Shown: positions 10,490 to 23,533 of the stretch, one piece after another | Position numbering within the stretch: the stretch's first letter is position 1 | How the letters are laid out: every line of letters starts with the position of its first letter | NCBI GenBank assembly: GCA_024752435.1 | Contig: CP103027.1 | Span: 1,054,001 to 1,118,000, forward strand | Length of the DNA: 64,000 nucleotides | Reading direction: 5' to 3' | From: Allantophomopsis cytisporea | Taxonomy: Eukaryota; Ascomycota; Leotiomycetes; Phacidiales; Phacidiaceae | Made by a program: the position numbers and the translations under genes | The notes under the pieces: generated by a model | Database searches by the model: none | The model's input: the letters and a program-made list of their open reading frames with translations, nothing else | Told to the model about the DNA's origin: nothing

Positions 10490-13400
10490 CTATCCACGCC
10501 TGGCGTCGAAAAGCGTCAGACTCAAACTCGTATCATTACCATCAATCCTCATGGTGGGTTCACTCAGAACTTCCCATCTTCTACATCTGAAATCGCTAAC
10601 CTTCCCCTTGCACTCCAACTTCAGATGTTCAAACTCCCCTCTCGGGACACTGTACAAATATTTGACGAGTGGACTATGTGCTACACTTTGCGATTGAGCG
10701 TTGGCATTGAGGGTCCGTATGCAAGCGAGTCGAGCCTCTTCCGGCAGTTCGTCGACAAGCAAAAGTGCTGTATCGAATATCTGTGAAGAGAGCGTTCGGT
10801 TTGCGTGAAGGGCAGTAGCCGTTAAGAGACTGGTCAAGCTAAGGAGAACTTTGGCACGTAGCTCGGATCCAGTCTTGTCAGGCGCGAATATTGTGTGGTG
10901 AATGACTATAAAGCGCAGTAGTAACGGTAGCCATGCCGTCGCTACATCGTCTTGCTGGGTACTTATTGATAGAACAGTCCACATATCGCTGAGTCTCTCG
11001 ATGATCTGTAATGCAAGGTTCGGCAGCCCAATAGACGGGATGCTGTATGCTGTTGCTTCGAGTACATTTGCTAACTTGCCAGCCTGCTCTAGAGCACCAT
11101 TCTCAACACTGAGCGAGTCATTAGTTCCCCGGTCAGACAAGAGCTTCATGAAGCTGTCCTCTGCTCGACCGCGGAAGATCTTAACCACATCTGTATCAAG
11201 ACAAGGTACAATGCTAGTCCACGATGTATTCCCTTTTGCAATGACGGCGACGACGGCGGTATCGAAACTGTCTACCAGTGCCCTGCGGGATTCTTCGTTA
11301 CTCGATGAAGTATTTGCGAATAACAGGCGCACCTGCAATTGACAAAATGACATAGTCAAGTCGTCAGAGATGTCTAGAATTTGTTCAATTTTCAACTCAT
11401 TAGTGGCATCATCCAAAGTCAAAAGATGCCTAATCATGTCTCTAACATGAATTGTGGTGTTGATGTTACTGCTCTGGGCAAGAGGTTGCACAAAGTCCTT
11501 GCTCATGGTTTCCGTATTCGAAAGTATAAACTCTTGCAAAAAGGAAGTGGTCTGTGAGCTCCAACAGAGACTACTCAGTTGAGTAGTCAATCCATTATCA
11601 TTAACAACACACACAAGCTCAATGGCTCGGCGCAAAACGGAGATCAAATCGATAGGGTTGTCCTTCTGAAAGTGACGTTGCTTGATACGAAGACGGTAGG
11701 TATCCTCCTCGGTCATGACACTGAATAATACTAGTGGATCCATAAGTAGCACAACAGTTTCGAGAGCAAGTCTAGCAGCAGCAGCTGAGGTACCATTCTC
11801 ATCCAATGAAGCAGTACAGATCAACAGGACGTCTTCTAAGGAGATACATCCAAGGCTCACAAGGTGTCCTAGAACATTCTGCAATGACGATCGATCGTAA
11901 GTTCGCAAGTATTGAGCGATCCATGCCCTGCAAAGGTTTGTGAAACTTATAGGATCGAATGTCATGAGCTTCGATAGAAGTATACCACAGCTACGTTGTT
12001 GCTCCTGAGATTTATATAGAGAAGCCTCCAGGCGTACGGCGATAGTCTGGAAGAGTCGTTCCATAGTTGGCTGGTCCATGCTTGTGCCGCTCTCCAAAAC
12101 CTTATCAATCTCGTCGGCAAAGTCGATGGCATCTTTCTGCAGGGCCTCCGCCATATAGTCGGAAACAGGGGAACATACGTCAGCTGCGGTTTTCCTATCA
12201 TGATGTAATAGCTCTTGTGCTAATTGGCTAGCTATTGGTTTCCGATCCGGCATTCTGGATGACAAACGTGTCAAGGATGCCAAAAGGACTTTCTGAGCGC
12301 TTGGTTTGGTGCCTGCTAGGATGCGAAATCGAACCAAAGTGATATCGAAAAGATCTCGTAAGGCACCAATGGCAGCAAATGTCTCCATATGGAGGTCAAG
12401 GGTATCAATGATTGAAGCTAACACAACAATGTTTTCTGAACTTGTGGCGATCTTCAGAATATCTGCAAGTATCGAAAAATCTTCAATAGTCTCGAGCGTT
12501 CTTCTCACAATATTGAACTCGTAGGCATCGATTGCAGAAGCCGGCGTACTCAGCTGGGATTTTGATGTGTCTCTGGTCGACGAAGCCGCATCATTGATAT
12601 GCTCACACACTGTCTGACGTAGCCAGATGCCCAACTCCGACCTTGAAGATCGATTGAGCGTAAGCAGGAGGCTTGTCAGGTCGGATACACTTTCATCGGA
12701 AGTATCCATTTGTGATGTCATGTTAGGCAGACTGTTCTGCAAGACACTGATCGTGGTCTCCAGGGCCTCGGCTTCAACTTCCAGGGGAAAGCCGGCTCGT
12801 TCAAGAAGGGTGTTTCGGAGACTATCTATGCTGTCAGGCAGATTGTGCGCTGGTAGCTCTGCTAAAAGGCGAGATGCACATGGCCCGGTTGGCTCGAAAG
12901 CAGCGGCGTCTCGCAGACCCCCACGAGCTATGAGCCACTGGACATATCTGGCAATGGAAAAATGACCAGAACGTGCGAGTTCCGAGATTATATGATAAAG
13001 TGAGGTTCTGTGGCACTTCGGGGGCGAAGGGTTGGACTTTAGATAGGTGAGGATACCTTCGTCAATATCAACACCATTTCGCACAAAACGCCGCAAAACA
13101 CGTGCCCCAGCGTATATCTTAACTGGCCCCGGTCGATGCGGAGAAGTTGACCATTGTAGCACAGTCTGCACCAAAGATATTCGACTGGCGTCCAACCGCA
13201 GACACTTTTGAGGAAGGTCTTCGGGAAATGGCCGTGACAATGTGCTGTCGAGAAGATGTATCAATTGGGAGTGCACACTTGACTGTGTATTAAGCGCCCT
13301 TGGAGTTTCGAGGTGAGAGTTTCGAATGTCAAGATTGCTTAGAATAGCGTTCAGGTGATCATCATCGCCAACGCATATCCTCAAAGCATCCCTATATCTA

Positions 13401-14999
13401 TCCCAATGTTTTGGTAGTAGAAAGTTCTTCGTGTTCGTAGCCAGAACGTCTCTCATATACCCGTTCAGCCGCTCCAGTAGAGGGGAATATACATCGCCAT
13501 CAGGCGACATCTGAACTGCTTGAAGGTATTTTAACAATGACAAAACAACTCGTCGGCCATATTTTCGAAATTGGAGCAAGTCCTTCCAGTAGACTTGGGT
13601 GATCAGAAGCCAGATAGGTAATTTGGCCAAACCGGCGTTTTCCAGAGATCCCACAAGCCAATCCATATAGTGTTCTCGATCCAGTAAGTGCTCCGAATAT
13701 AAATGTGCGGCCAATCGGACACTGCCACCAAGGTTAGCTGATGGCTTTGTGCCATTATCAAAGGGGGCGGGGGGACGTACGCATAGCCTATCCGTGCCTT
13801 CCACTCCTTCTCACCGCACATATTGACAACAGTTTCGATGAATTGTTCCACAAAAACCGTCCAGTCTCTAATCCACTTCGCTTCGCCACCCATTGCAAAG
13901 CTACCAGTTGCCCCCTTCCTTTTGAAAGAACGAATCTCATTTGCACCGACACATTTGGCCAACCAAACTGCCCTTTCCGTTGGTATGTTCTTTCCGAGGC
14001 ACTGATCCAACAACACTTTGCCCCGAATTCCATGTGGAATGGTTCGGCTAAGTCTCCTGAGGGCAATTGCTGGATTTGCCAGGTCGCGCAACCATGACTC
14101 CCTTTTCGTATCAGTCAAAGTAACTCTGGGTGGCGGCTTGAAAGTTGAAGCTGATGTGATTTGCCCACGAGCCCGGCGGTGTTCCAAAACACCGACCAAT
14201 AGGGATGACAAGTTTTGAAGGCCAGTCTTGTGCTTCATGGCAGGAAATATTGCGGCCTTAGCAGTGCCGCTCTCGTTATGAGACTGCTGTGCCTTGTCAA
14301 AATAGCCCTGTTTGATGATCTGATCGTTAAAGTGATCCTCGGGATGGTTTCCCATCCATGGAAAGAAATCCGCGTGCCCTAATAACGAAGTCAGTAAGAA
14401 GGAAACACCATGTTGGAGAGAAAGGTAGAGTACACACCGTCAGGAGGATATCGTGGGGCCTCGATAGGTACTTGTGCAACATACGGCTTCGGTGGGCCCT
14501 CTTTCTCTTTCTTCGTCAAAGTGCCCGCTGGAGTCTGCACTCTCATTTTCTGAGCAAGAGGCTGCACATTACACACAGGCCTCGCGGGCATTGGGACAGG
14601 TGACAAGTCCGTACCCGGCCCATTGTTTTTCAGGAAGTTGGGGTTGGTGGTAGTCGAGGGGGTGAAGTTCATCTTCGGTCGGCCTCGTGGATGTTCTACA
14701 GCCGACGATATGAAGAAAGCATGGCTTGCTCCAGCATTTCCGGCGGTCGTTGCCTTCACAGCCTTGTCGGTGATCTCTTGTTTGAGTCGCGAGCCCCCAG
14801 TTCGCGAAGTCGCATAGCGCGCCTGCGCATCGTATGTTAGATCGATGGCGGGCGACGGAGCAGATAAAGTCGGATTCGAAGTCGTGTATTGCTGAGATAG
14901 ACTTCGACTCGGGGGCGGCGGTCTTTGCACGATTCCAGTACCACTCATTGAGCGTTGGACTGGCCGCTGCTGGGATGCCAGTGAAGGTCTCGAGGTCAT
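10490..14999 (-). CDS. SRB8: Mediator complex subunit Med12 (Srb8), 3 exons, 1463 aa
   Basis: Exons 14438–14999, 13781–14378 and 10490–13721 on the minus strand; 1464 codons. The N-terminus is a Ser/Pro/Gln-rich disordered region. The Med12 signature domain follows at about residues 250–330, with PHGIRGKVLLDQCL, the ERAVWLAKCVGANEIR segment and FKRKG. The rest is a long alpha-helical region with few motifs, as usual for this subunit. Med12 activates Cdk8–cyclin C in the Mediator kinase module and so tunes RNA polymerase II transcription in the nucleus. Its size is on the shorter side of fungal Med12 but shows no break. Its upstream spacer, like that of several other genes here, is dense in microsatellites. 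Confidence 0.9.
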
Positions 15000-15278
15000 C
15001 GTTGGCTTGCGTGATGCGCCATGTTCGGTTCGGTTGTGGGTGGTGCGGATATAAGGCTGTGGATAAGAATGGAATAGATCAAGACGTAGGGATGAGGTCG
15101 AGAAGGAAGAGAAGAAGAAGAATGAGGAGATGTAGAGAGTGAGATTGTGTTTGAAGATGGGTGTTTATTACAAGGATGATGGGGAGGGGGGAGATAGAGA
15201 GAGAGAGAGAGGCGGACGAGGTGTCGTCTACATCGGTGATATGTGGAAGTCGGCGAGGGAGAGTGTGATCTTCTTTTG

Positions 15279-15330
15279 GGTATGTGTGTATGCGTATGTG
15301 TATGTGTATGTGTATGTGTAAGTGTAAGTG
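15279..15330. repeat. (TATGTG)n simple repeat
   Basis: Tandem tatgtg/gtgtat units drifting into gtgtaa units, upstream of MED12. Confidence 0.8.
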
Positions 15331-15458
15331 TGGTATGTGGTGTGAGGGTATGGGTATTTGGAGCGGAGCGGAGTGGTTTATGGTGGGAGTATGAATGCAC
15401 ACTACTACTACTTATTACTATTACCACTGTTGTAAGTGATTTCTTGGATAAGGTAATT

Positions 15459-15484
15459 AGAGTAGAGTAGAGTAGAGTAGAGTA
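15459..15484. repeat. (AGAGT)5 minisatellite
   Basis: Perfect agagt/gtaga pentamer array of about five copies. Confidence 0.85.
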
Positions 15485-15646
15485 CGGGTGTTGTGCAGGT
15501 GAGGGACGGTGATCAGCAAGAATTATGAGCTGAATACGCCCAAGTTAGTGTTAGTGGTACGGGCGGCGGAGAGAGTTGAGTTTTGTCCGTATGTGGTAGT
15601 GTAGAGTAGGACGTAGTAGTGAGTAGGTAAGGTAAGGTGAGGTAAG

Positions 15647-15696
15647 GTATGTATGTGTGTATGTATGTGTGTGTGTATGTATGTATGTATGTATGT
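15647..15696. repeat. (GTAT)n/(GT)n microsatellite
   Basis: Tandem gtat tetramers interrupted by a gt run. Confidence 0.85.
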
Positions 15697-15824
15697 ACAA
15701 TGTATGTACCATGTATGTGGCAGTAGCGGGTAGTAGTTATGGGTGGACCTTGTTTATCTTTGCTAGTATGTACTGGGTAAGTTTGTATGTGTGTTATGAT
15801 TGTGTGTGTGTGGGTGCGCGCAGA

Positions 15825-15849
15825 TGGTGGTGGTGGTGGTGGTGGTGGT
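15825..15849. repeat. (TGG)8 microsatellite
   Basis: Eight tandem tgg trinucleotides on the plus strand. Confidence 0.85.
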
Positions 15850-16754
15850 AATGTTTCGCCGCGATATTCTACGTAGATGGGAGAAGTCAGTCAGGTCAGT
15901 CAAGTCCTAGGAGAGGGGCGAACTTGGGGAGCGCTGGCTGGCTGGTCTGGCTGGCTGGTGCTGGTGCGGGTGTTGTGCACCAGGAAAAATGAAAACCTTA
16001 AAGGGATCCACTTTATTACAACTGAAGGTACTATCACTCCGACGAAGTGTTGGTGTATCGATATATTGATAGAGGTTGTTGGTCATAATTCATATTTATA
16101 CAGTAGCTACATACTTGGTACGTCTAACATGTATATATTCCAGACGTGACATGGCCTTTGTAGAAGAATGATCCGATGTATGTATACATACATCCACACG
16201 TACGGTGAGAGACACATACAATATACGAATTCAATGAGGAGTCAAGTATGCACATCATCAAGGGAAATACGGAGTACGGAGTAAATGGAAGGAGAAGAGA
16301 AGGGGTCGTCAAAAGAGGGCCTGTCGACCGTGACCATATACGTACAGTTCCGGGATCTGCTCCGATATCTGGATAAGCACAATGTGTTGTACTGTAATAT
16401 CGCACTATTATTTGTAGACTGAGTGAGTACCCATAGGTTCGAGTGCGCACGGTGTAAGAATGTTTTTTGTTCCGTAATAGTAGACCATGTACATTATGAT
16501 ACACCCTTGCTGCATATACTCACTCCGTCGAACATCGGAAACCATCAGGTGTGATTCCGTATCAACATGAGATCAATCTCATACTTCCTTAGTCTCTATC
16601 CTATTGAACCATTGTATCTTTACAAAATACCTTGCACTTTACTCATCTGTCGCCATCGCATAGAACAAAGATAGGTCGAATTTCGTAGGTGTAACGATTC
16701 TCAATACATCCTCACTATAACCCATAAGTGGATGACAGTTGCTTACATCGTTCG

Positions 16755-16758
<4 letters not shown>

Positions 16759-16788
<30 letters not shown>
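16759..16788. repeat. (AT)15 microsatellite
   Basis: Uninterrupted AT run, the longest dinucleotide array in this spacer. Confidence 0.9.
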
Positions 16789-16796
<8 letters not shown>

Positions 16797-19289
16797 ATAC
16801 ATACACATCATTATTTACCATTTCTGCATTACTTGGATTTGAAGTCTAAGTACCCCACCTCATTCTTACGTGTATGGCTAGTCATGAATATCTCCCATCA
16901 ACTAATTCAGATTGGCTTTGTCCTATCACTCTTTCTTAGTAAATAGCCTTTCATGGGCCGCCGCCCGCTTGAATATTCGGTGACACAAGCAGCTAAGACT
17001 CCAAGTAGAGAACGGAGACGATGACTTCGCCAGTGTGACCAGCCCGTCGCCTAGACTCATCTGAGCTTTGCTAGAATAGAGATGGAGATACCCTTGGCAT
17101 CACTCTCCTTCTGGTGCTTCGTCTCCCATCCTTCTAACGGTCATGTGAATGGGGATACCAGGAAACAACATTCAGACGTTGTTTTTATTTATTTATTGAA
17201 GCAAGCATTACCAACTGCTCATAATATGTGTACAGAAGCTCTCATTGTGACGGTGCTCTCGAAATAAGGTATGGATAAGACGGTGAACAGCGCGAAATCT
17301 GTACACCCTTCAATTTGAGAGGGGTCATCAGTTGCTATGGTACCTTGAAAGATGTTCCTTACATCGTTCAAGGTACATGTATTTACCACCATAAATGTAT
17401 ACGCCCACCATATCTATCGATATATCTTTACCGTCTGACAAATGCGCCGAGAGCCCTAATACTACTTTACTTTTCCCATCTAATCTTGCGCTGGATTAAT
17501 ATCATAAAAGCGCATCCCATAAAAGATGGTTTGTCGCACTTCTATCATTTATCTGTAGGTACACGTCTCAGAAGGGAAGGTGGAAGATGGAGGGCGGCCT
17601 TAAGAATACGATAATGTACGTAGCACCGCCATAGCGTCACAACTCACGAGGTGGTGAGGTATGATAAACAATACCACAAAGACGATTGATTGATACCAAG
17701 GTAAGCATCTATGTACACAGTATGTATTTACGTACATAAATACCACTTTGTGGATACCGCCCAAAACTGACAACACAAACCTTCTCCGCACGCTTAGAAG
17801 ACCGACTGGCTTAGGCGAGCATGCAACCTGGGGAGTTGGAAATATGTATTCGACGAGATACATTTCATTGCACGCCTGAGAGTTCTGTAAGCTATATACA
17901 GCATGATATGTCCATGTCTTTTCATCTCTCCCTTTTTATTGCGTTGTCACTATCACAGCTTTCTGCTCGTAGAGTACTCACTTGCAATTCCACGTACATG
18001 TATAGCTGATTTCCATAAGATCGCCTCTAGCCAATCCGAATCTACATACATTACCTATTTGCGCCAGTCGAGACTTCGCCGCAAGCATCCATGGCGGCGC
18101 TGACATCTCTCAGCTAGACCCGAGATGCTGACAGGATAATATTGTATCTGCTTCAGTACACCGATGGGAAAGCCCAGCAATGTCATGCAATAAATCTTAC
18201 ACCTATCAAAGGTATTTGTTCGCCTACAGACTACTGTTGCGTTTATTCCATGATAACAAGTGAATTACAAATCTGGAAGCGTTGGTACTTATCTTCCCAT
18301 GTATCTTGAGTTTATACTTAAGAATCCGTCCGATATACCATCAAGATGTTTCCTAATGCGATGCCCAAGAAATATCTATGGACCATCCTGGACGTTGTAG
18401 CCTGGCAACCAATATCACAAAATAAGGTACTTGAGGGTATATATGAATGTATTGTATGTACATACATGCAATTTTATAGATCCTGACTGGGAAGTTCGTC
18501 GCGATGCGACCTTATAGACTCTTGTCCGCAACATGATAAACTAAGGGAAAGGACCCCTCGTGTTTTTCTTGCTCTTTTTTTTCTTTTCTTTATAACGGTA
18601 GGATTTACTTATGTCCCCCACGCTCCTGCCGCTGTATCTCTCTGCTTACAGCCTCATAATCCGTCAAAGATGCTGTGGGTCCTCTCCATGGCTATTGTAC
18701 ACAGTAAGATGTAGTACTCATGCATGCAAATCCCTAGGTCTGGTCGACAACACATTTATCCCGTACCTACAGACAAGGTTTTCCCGATATCTTGATTTCA
18801 CTTGAGCCATCGGAGCAGATCCACAATCGCACAACAGCAAAAACTACCGGATCTACCGAATACGTATGATTGTCCCCATGCATCCTTAACACATTTACTT
18901 GACCGCCTCGGGTAATCACAAGGGGATATTGCGTTCGGATTCTATGCGGAAATATAATGAAGGGTTAGCGCCATGGTGATCGTGATTGAGATGACTGACG
19001 TTTGAGATTGAAATTCTCAGGTTCAGGTGTGGCTGCGACACAGATGAAATACCTTAGATCACTTTTCTAATCACCATGCCTGTTTCGTGCTTCGAATTAT
19101 CACGCCTTATCGCGCGCAGCTCAGCCGGGTAAAAGATCGAAATTCAAACCCTTCCAATACCTTCAGTGCACCGTCAAGCAAGGAACCTCAAACCCTGATG
19201 GCCATGACGTGTGAATGTCGCGACTAACCTCGCCTTACCGAGCACTCTTTCCTGGGGGTACGGTATGTACAACAAGCCAGCTACCTTTT

Positions 19290-19760
19290 TGTATAGGTGT
19301 TATCACGTACAGATATGACTACATGTTGATAGCAACCAACACTATTATTATTATTACTGAAAGTATACTCCTAGAAATTAAAATGTTAAGTTTATCAGAA
19401 AGAATCACCCACCTCTCTTTTAACTTCTTTATTTCCCCATTAATTATATACTGTCTTTGTTGCTTTAGCTAGATATAACTCGATAACTTATAAGAATAGA
19501 CAAGCCTGGAATTCTACCAGTTATAGCTTCTGAGTTTACATAGTCGAAGGTTCAGATACTTGTATTGAAATTAAAGGTAGATTTATAGAATGGCTAAATA
19601 ACTTTGGAAAGAAGTTATACAATATGTTAGGATCAAATCACATGAGGAAGCAATACACTAAAATTTACAAGCTAATATAGTGATCATAAAACTCGCATTG
19701 CTATAGCCTGCATTGTATAGTCAACCCCACTTAGTCTCAATGGAACACTCAAAAGAATAG
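19290..19760. other. AT-rich block, possibly a decayed repeat
   Basis: The composition shifts to very AT-rich with many TA dinucleotides and scattered stops in all frames. This is compatible with an old transposon decayed by repeat-induced point mutation, but no transposase or terminal repeat is visible. Confidence 0.3.
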
Positions 19761-20126
19761 AAGTGTATTCCTCCAAGTTAACAACCATCTTTCAATAGCA
19801 AGAGAGTGTGAAATAAAAAGCCAGGCCAAACAAAGAAAGACAGTCGCTTACAACTGTCGTTGCAATTTATTGTGAAAAAAAAGAAGTGCAACCGAATCAC
19901 GCCATGCAATTGCCATTGCTCAGTCTATGAAATCACAATGGGTATCATCCAACGCCCCTAAATCCCAGCCGTGTCGAAAGAAACATCCCATGTCGTGAGG
20001 CGAGGCAAGAAGCAGAAAAAAAACATGGTGCCGAATGCTGAAAGTCTTCGCGGGAACTACGTTGATGCTTCTATCGAGGAACCTCTTGGGATAAGGCTGG
20101 CAGGGCGTGGAGACATGGTGGTGGGT

Positions 20127-20896
20127 TTAGAAACCGTGGACCTGTGGAAAAAAAAACAATTGTGAGTATTTCTGTTTTGCTCTCTTTGCTATTAATAGCG
20201 AGACACATACCTTGATGGTCTTGGCATCCAACTCCAGACCCTCCTTCTTATCCGTGAGGAACTCTTGAACATCCTTGCGCTGATCTCCCTGCAACTGGAT
20301 CACCTCTCCCATCTCAGTGTCAACGACGATGGTGCCATTGCAAGCTAAGCGAAATGTTAGAAGAGATTCTGGCTGTAATATACATAAAATTCAAGAATAA
20401 TTTAACATACCAAACTTCTTCTTGATGACCTTAAGGATCTTCTTCTGGTCGAACTTCTTGGGAAGACCTTGGACAGTGGTTAAAGTCTTACGACCATTTC
20501 GCTCTATATCGTCAACGCATTAGTCAGCTGGTCCCCGAGCCTTGTAATCGTGGTTATGATGCGAAAAGTGAACATCCAAGGGGAGATGAGTAAAGAATAA
20601 CATACGCTGGATACGGATATGGATGTAGTTTTGCGACTGTTTAGTCTCTCCAGTATCTTCGTCGGCTTCGGCGAAGGGGTCTACATGATCAGTTCACGTT
20701 AGCTTTCGCGTTCTTTGGAGATGACACGATCAATAAGATGGACAATGTGGAGTGCAAGCTACTGCCACGAGACCGTGCCAGAGCTCACATCTGACACAGA
20801 ATCTGAATCGTGTAGAGGCGCAACTTTGCCACGGTTGACGTTTGTGGTGAAAGAAGGGCGGTACTGACCGAAGGTCTTGAGGTTTTCGATGGACAT
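20127..20896 (-). CDS. SUI1: Translation initiation factor eIF1 (Sui1), 5 exons, 114 aa
   Basis: Exons 20869–20896, 20606–20680, 20411–20503, 20211–20344, 20127–20141; 115 codons. The product has the SUI1 domain with HIRIQQRNGRKTLTTVQG, ACNGTIV, the signature EMGEVIQLQGDQR and the C-terminal end IKVHGF. The last coding exon is only 15 nt (VHGF plus stop), so a gene finder could lose it. eIF1 binds the 40S subunit near the P site and enforces accurate start-codon choice. Length is typical and no residue looks out of place. Confidence 0.95.
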
Positions 20897-21864
20897 AAAC
20901 TCGAGTTTTGCGGGGTTCCTTTGGGTAGGGTTGTTGTTATAAGTTTCGAAAGAGGTGGACGGTGCGTAGTGCTGTCTGAGTATGTGTATGTGGTTGTTGT
21001 AGAGTGGAGTGTTTGTTAACTTGTAGATGTGAGGTTGCTCTGGTTCTTAGAGGGGATTGACGTTGAAGGGAGGGGCACGATATTAGCGAAGGCAAGTGGC
21101 TAGTGGCTGATGTTGCCTTAGGCTTGGATGCCACTCTGACTCAACGGCTTTGATTGGGTGAGAGAGGTTTGAGGTTTGGTGACACGTGAGAGCTGATGAT
21201 TCGAAGCGGCTGGAACAACCGTTGTACAACTTTACTGGAATACGATATCAACTAACGTGAAGGGGCATTCCGCATTCAGTGTGCACCAGCAGTATGGTGT
21301 TATGTACATTCATCATGGCTTGTCTCAAGAACAGCATACTGTCCAGTCTCGTGCCATCACTACGCATAGAACAATGTTCTGAATATATCCAACATAATCG
21401 CTTTGAATCGGACATTTGTAAAGAGGCAAATATAATAATCAGTCTAAGTCAAACAAATCACGTACCCTCTATGGGTAAGTTTTGCTGTACCACTACCAAC
21501 ATCTCCGCCACGACATGACCTACATGGTTCCAGAGAAGTCGTGAAGCAGTTGAAACCAAGTGTTTACAACATTCGCGTACTCATGTATCATTTTAATGAT
21601 ATGGATGAAAACTACCAAGTGTCAAGAACTTCATAAGTGGGATTCAATCCGAATGTCGCAGCGTCGCTCCCTAGATCCATAGATCAACAATGCTTCTATA
21701 CATGCAGTTCCTCACATAGTTTGTCTGGGAGGAGATATGAACTCTACGCAGCATATGAGCTGAGAAACAGTGCATACTTCATAAACGGTGTGTTTTTCGG
21801 TGCCATTATGAATTCGATTATGATACACATCCTACAGAACGCCACGCTGCCATTTCCTTCAAAG
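20897..21864. other. Spacer upstream of SUI1
   Basis: Holds the SUI1 promoter and 5' UTR and the 3' flank of the Asterix-like gene. No further gene is visible. Confidence 0.45.
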
Positions 21865-22439
21865 TTATGCTGGAGGTGCCGCAGCAGGTGCCTCTGTGCC
21901 GGTCCCAGAAGCAAGCCCAGGAGCTGCGGGAGGTGGAAGGAACATCGGAAGGTAAGTCTGATAGTAAGTTAGTAGATGTAGTAGTCAAGAGTGGAGAGCT
22001 CCGAATGGCAAACATACAACAACAAGGGAGAGTACTGTATCGAAAGTCAATCAACAAGTTCTTGTAAAGTATTCAGTAAGAGAAACTTACAAGCCATTCC
22101 AACAGAGAAGATAGCTGGCTGGCTCTTCGCGGCTGCAGCTGGACTCTCGGAGAGCCAATTTTGAATAGCGAAGACAACAGATGTCCTTGATCCTGTCAGC
22201 AACCCCTTGATTCAACGATTGTATCAACATACCATCCAATGTACTTATTTCTCGTAAACATTGCCGCCATAGGAAGAGTGCTTCCTAAAGTGCTGGCAAT
22301 ATCCGACCCTTCATCCTTCGCAACTGGTTCCTGGTAAGGAATGACTTTAAAGAGTAAGCAGTCATCCCGTCAATCAGGGCGTGAAAGAGGAAAGCAACAT
22401 ACTGAAATCATCTCTTCTCATGTCCTTCTTGGTCGCCAT
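21865..22439 (-). CDS. Asterix/PAT-complex subunit homologue (5 exons, 117 aa)
   Basis: Exons 22403–22439, 22233–22344, 22091–22185, 22018–22034 (17 nt), 21865–21957; 118 codons. The product begins MATKKDMRRDDFIIPYQEPV, has the conserved segment LPMAAMFTRNKYIGW, then two hydrophobic membrane segments (VVFAIQNWL, and ALLSLVVTYLPMFLPPP) and an Ala/Gly-rich tail. This matches the Asterix family (UPF0139; human WDR83OS). That protein works with CCDC47 as an intramembrane chaperone for multipass proteins at the ER. The 17-nt fourth coding exon is needed to keep the frame. The start faces the mL45 gene across less than 200 bp. Confidence 0.8.
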
Positions 22440-22635
22440 CTTGTCGATATGTGTTTGCGATTGGAGTCTTCCAAGGGACCACAGCTCCCACTTCGTAAGG
22501 TAATCCCCAAGCTACCCCAGACTGTCACGGAATATTCCGCTCGCCAGCACGAGTAATCGACTCCAAGATATCCGTGCCGATCGAAAAAGTTCAAGACGAC
22601 GATATCACCTCCGTTCAAGCCCACACATCGCCGCA
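22440..22635. promoter_or_regulatory. Compact bidirectional promoter, Asterix / mL45
   Basis: The 196 bp between two divergent start codons must contain both 5' UTRs and a shared core promoter. No specific factor site is claimed. Confidence 0.55.
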
Positions 22636-23533
22636 ATGGCGCACTCCCTACGCAGGCCAATTTTTGCCCAGACTGGCTTGTCTGCCTCTCAGCCAATTTC
22701 GCAGCGTTTCTTCTCACAATCTGCGGTGCAATGGAATTTTCGCCAGCAAAAGCCTCAGCTGCCGAGGCAGAAGGGAGAGAAGTCTCTCAAGATTCACTCC
22801 CAGGAGCAGGTGCAATCAATGAAGATGGATCTTGGTCTCCTTCCAGGTATGGAGATTGCATGGTTACATGTTGGAGTAATATACTTCGAGTGCAATTGAT
22901 CATAAACTGACATTGTGTTTGGCAGAAACCTTCATCATGCCATCAGGTTCAAACAAGCCCTCTTACTTCTCTACGGACATTTTCAAGCTCTACTGGCATA
23001 GCTTCAAGACGAGCGGCCGGAATATCCTCCAAATGATGATATGGAAGTTCGCCGACAAGCCATACAAGAAGATCTCATACCGCCAGCTTAAGCCAGTTGC
23101 TCTGGGACTCCACCGCCAGATGTACACAGCATTCGCCGAAGGCGATATGAAAACACTCAGGAAGACTTGCGCTGATGGGTTGGTGGAAAGCTATTCTCAA
23201 AGACTGGCAGCGCGTCCAAAGGGAGAGACCATGAGCTGGGAATTGCTGAAATACAATGGTTTCACCAAAGTTATGAGCTACAGAGCTGCTAAGATGCCAA
23301 TTGATGGTGCTGGAATCAGACAGGCAGTTGTGCGAATCAGCAGTACACAGAGGTTGACCAGGTTTCGCAATGGTGTCCAGGTAGCGGGCACAGGGAAGGA
23401 GAAGGACGTCCGAGAATACGTCGTTATCCAAAGAAATCAGTGGGGTGGAAAGGAGGGCGATTGGACTGTATGGGGAACCACAGAGGAAACTACATTGGCA
23501 AAGTTGCAGAAAGAGGCGGACGAGACGGCGTGA
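22636..23533 (+). CDS. Mitochondrial large-subunit ribosomal protein mL45 / Mba1-like (2 exons, 272 aa)
   Basis: Exons 22636–22846 and 22926–23533; 273 codons. The N-terminus is a basic, Ser/Gln-rich mitochondrial presequence (RRPIFAQTG through QRFFSQSAV). The body from about residue 70 is a Tim44/mL45-type domain, with KFADKPYKKISYRQLKPVAL, a YTAFAEGDMKTLRK helix and RISSTQRLTR. mL45/Mba1 sits at the mitoribosome exit tunnel and anchors the ribosome to the inner membrane for Oxa1-dependent insertion. I assign the family from the overall pattern and the presequence, not a single motif. Confidence 0.75.

Larger units (their letters stand above)
15000..20126. other. 5.1-kb gene-free spacer
   Basis: The largest spacer in the window. 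Its left part (15.0–16.0 kb) is G/T- and purine-rich with many simple repeats; its right part is AT-rich. None of the open frames has recognisable similarity or a convincing exon structure. I found no tRNA-like cloverleaf on reading, but a non-coding RNA cannot be excluded. Confidence 0.45.

Noticed and set aside
14996..15427. 143- and 107-codon minus-strand ORFs with His-Thr repeats
   Set aside because: Products of the TATGTG/GTGTAT microsatellite upstream of MED12.
19085..19160. Sequence with a tRNA-like B-box look (ttcaaaccc)
   Set aside because: I could not pair an acceptor stem, a D-arm and an anticodon arm around it.
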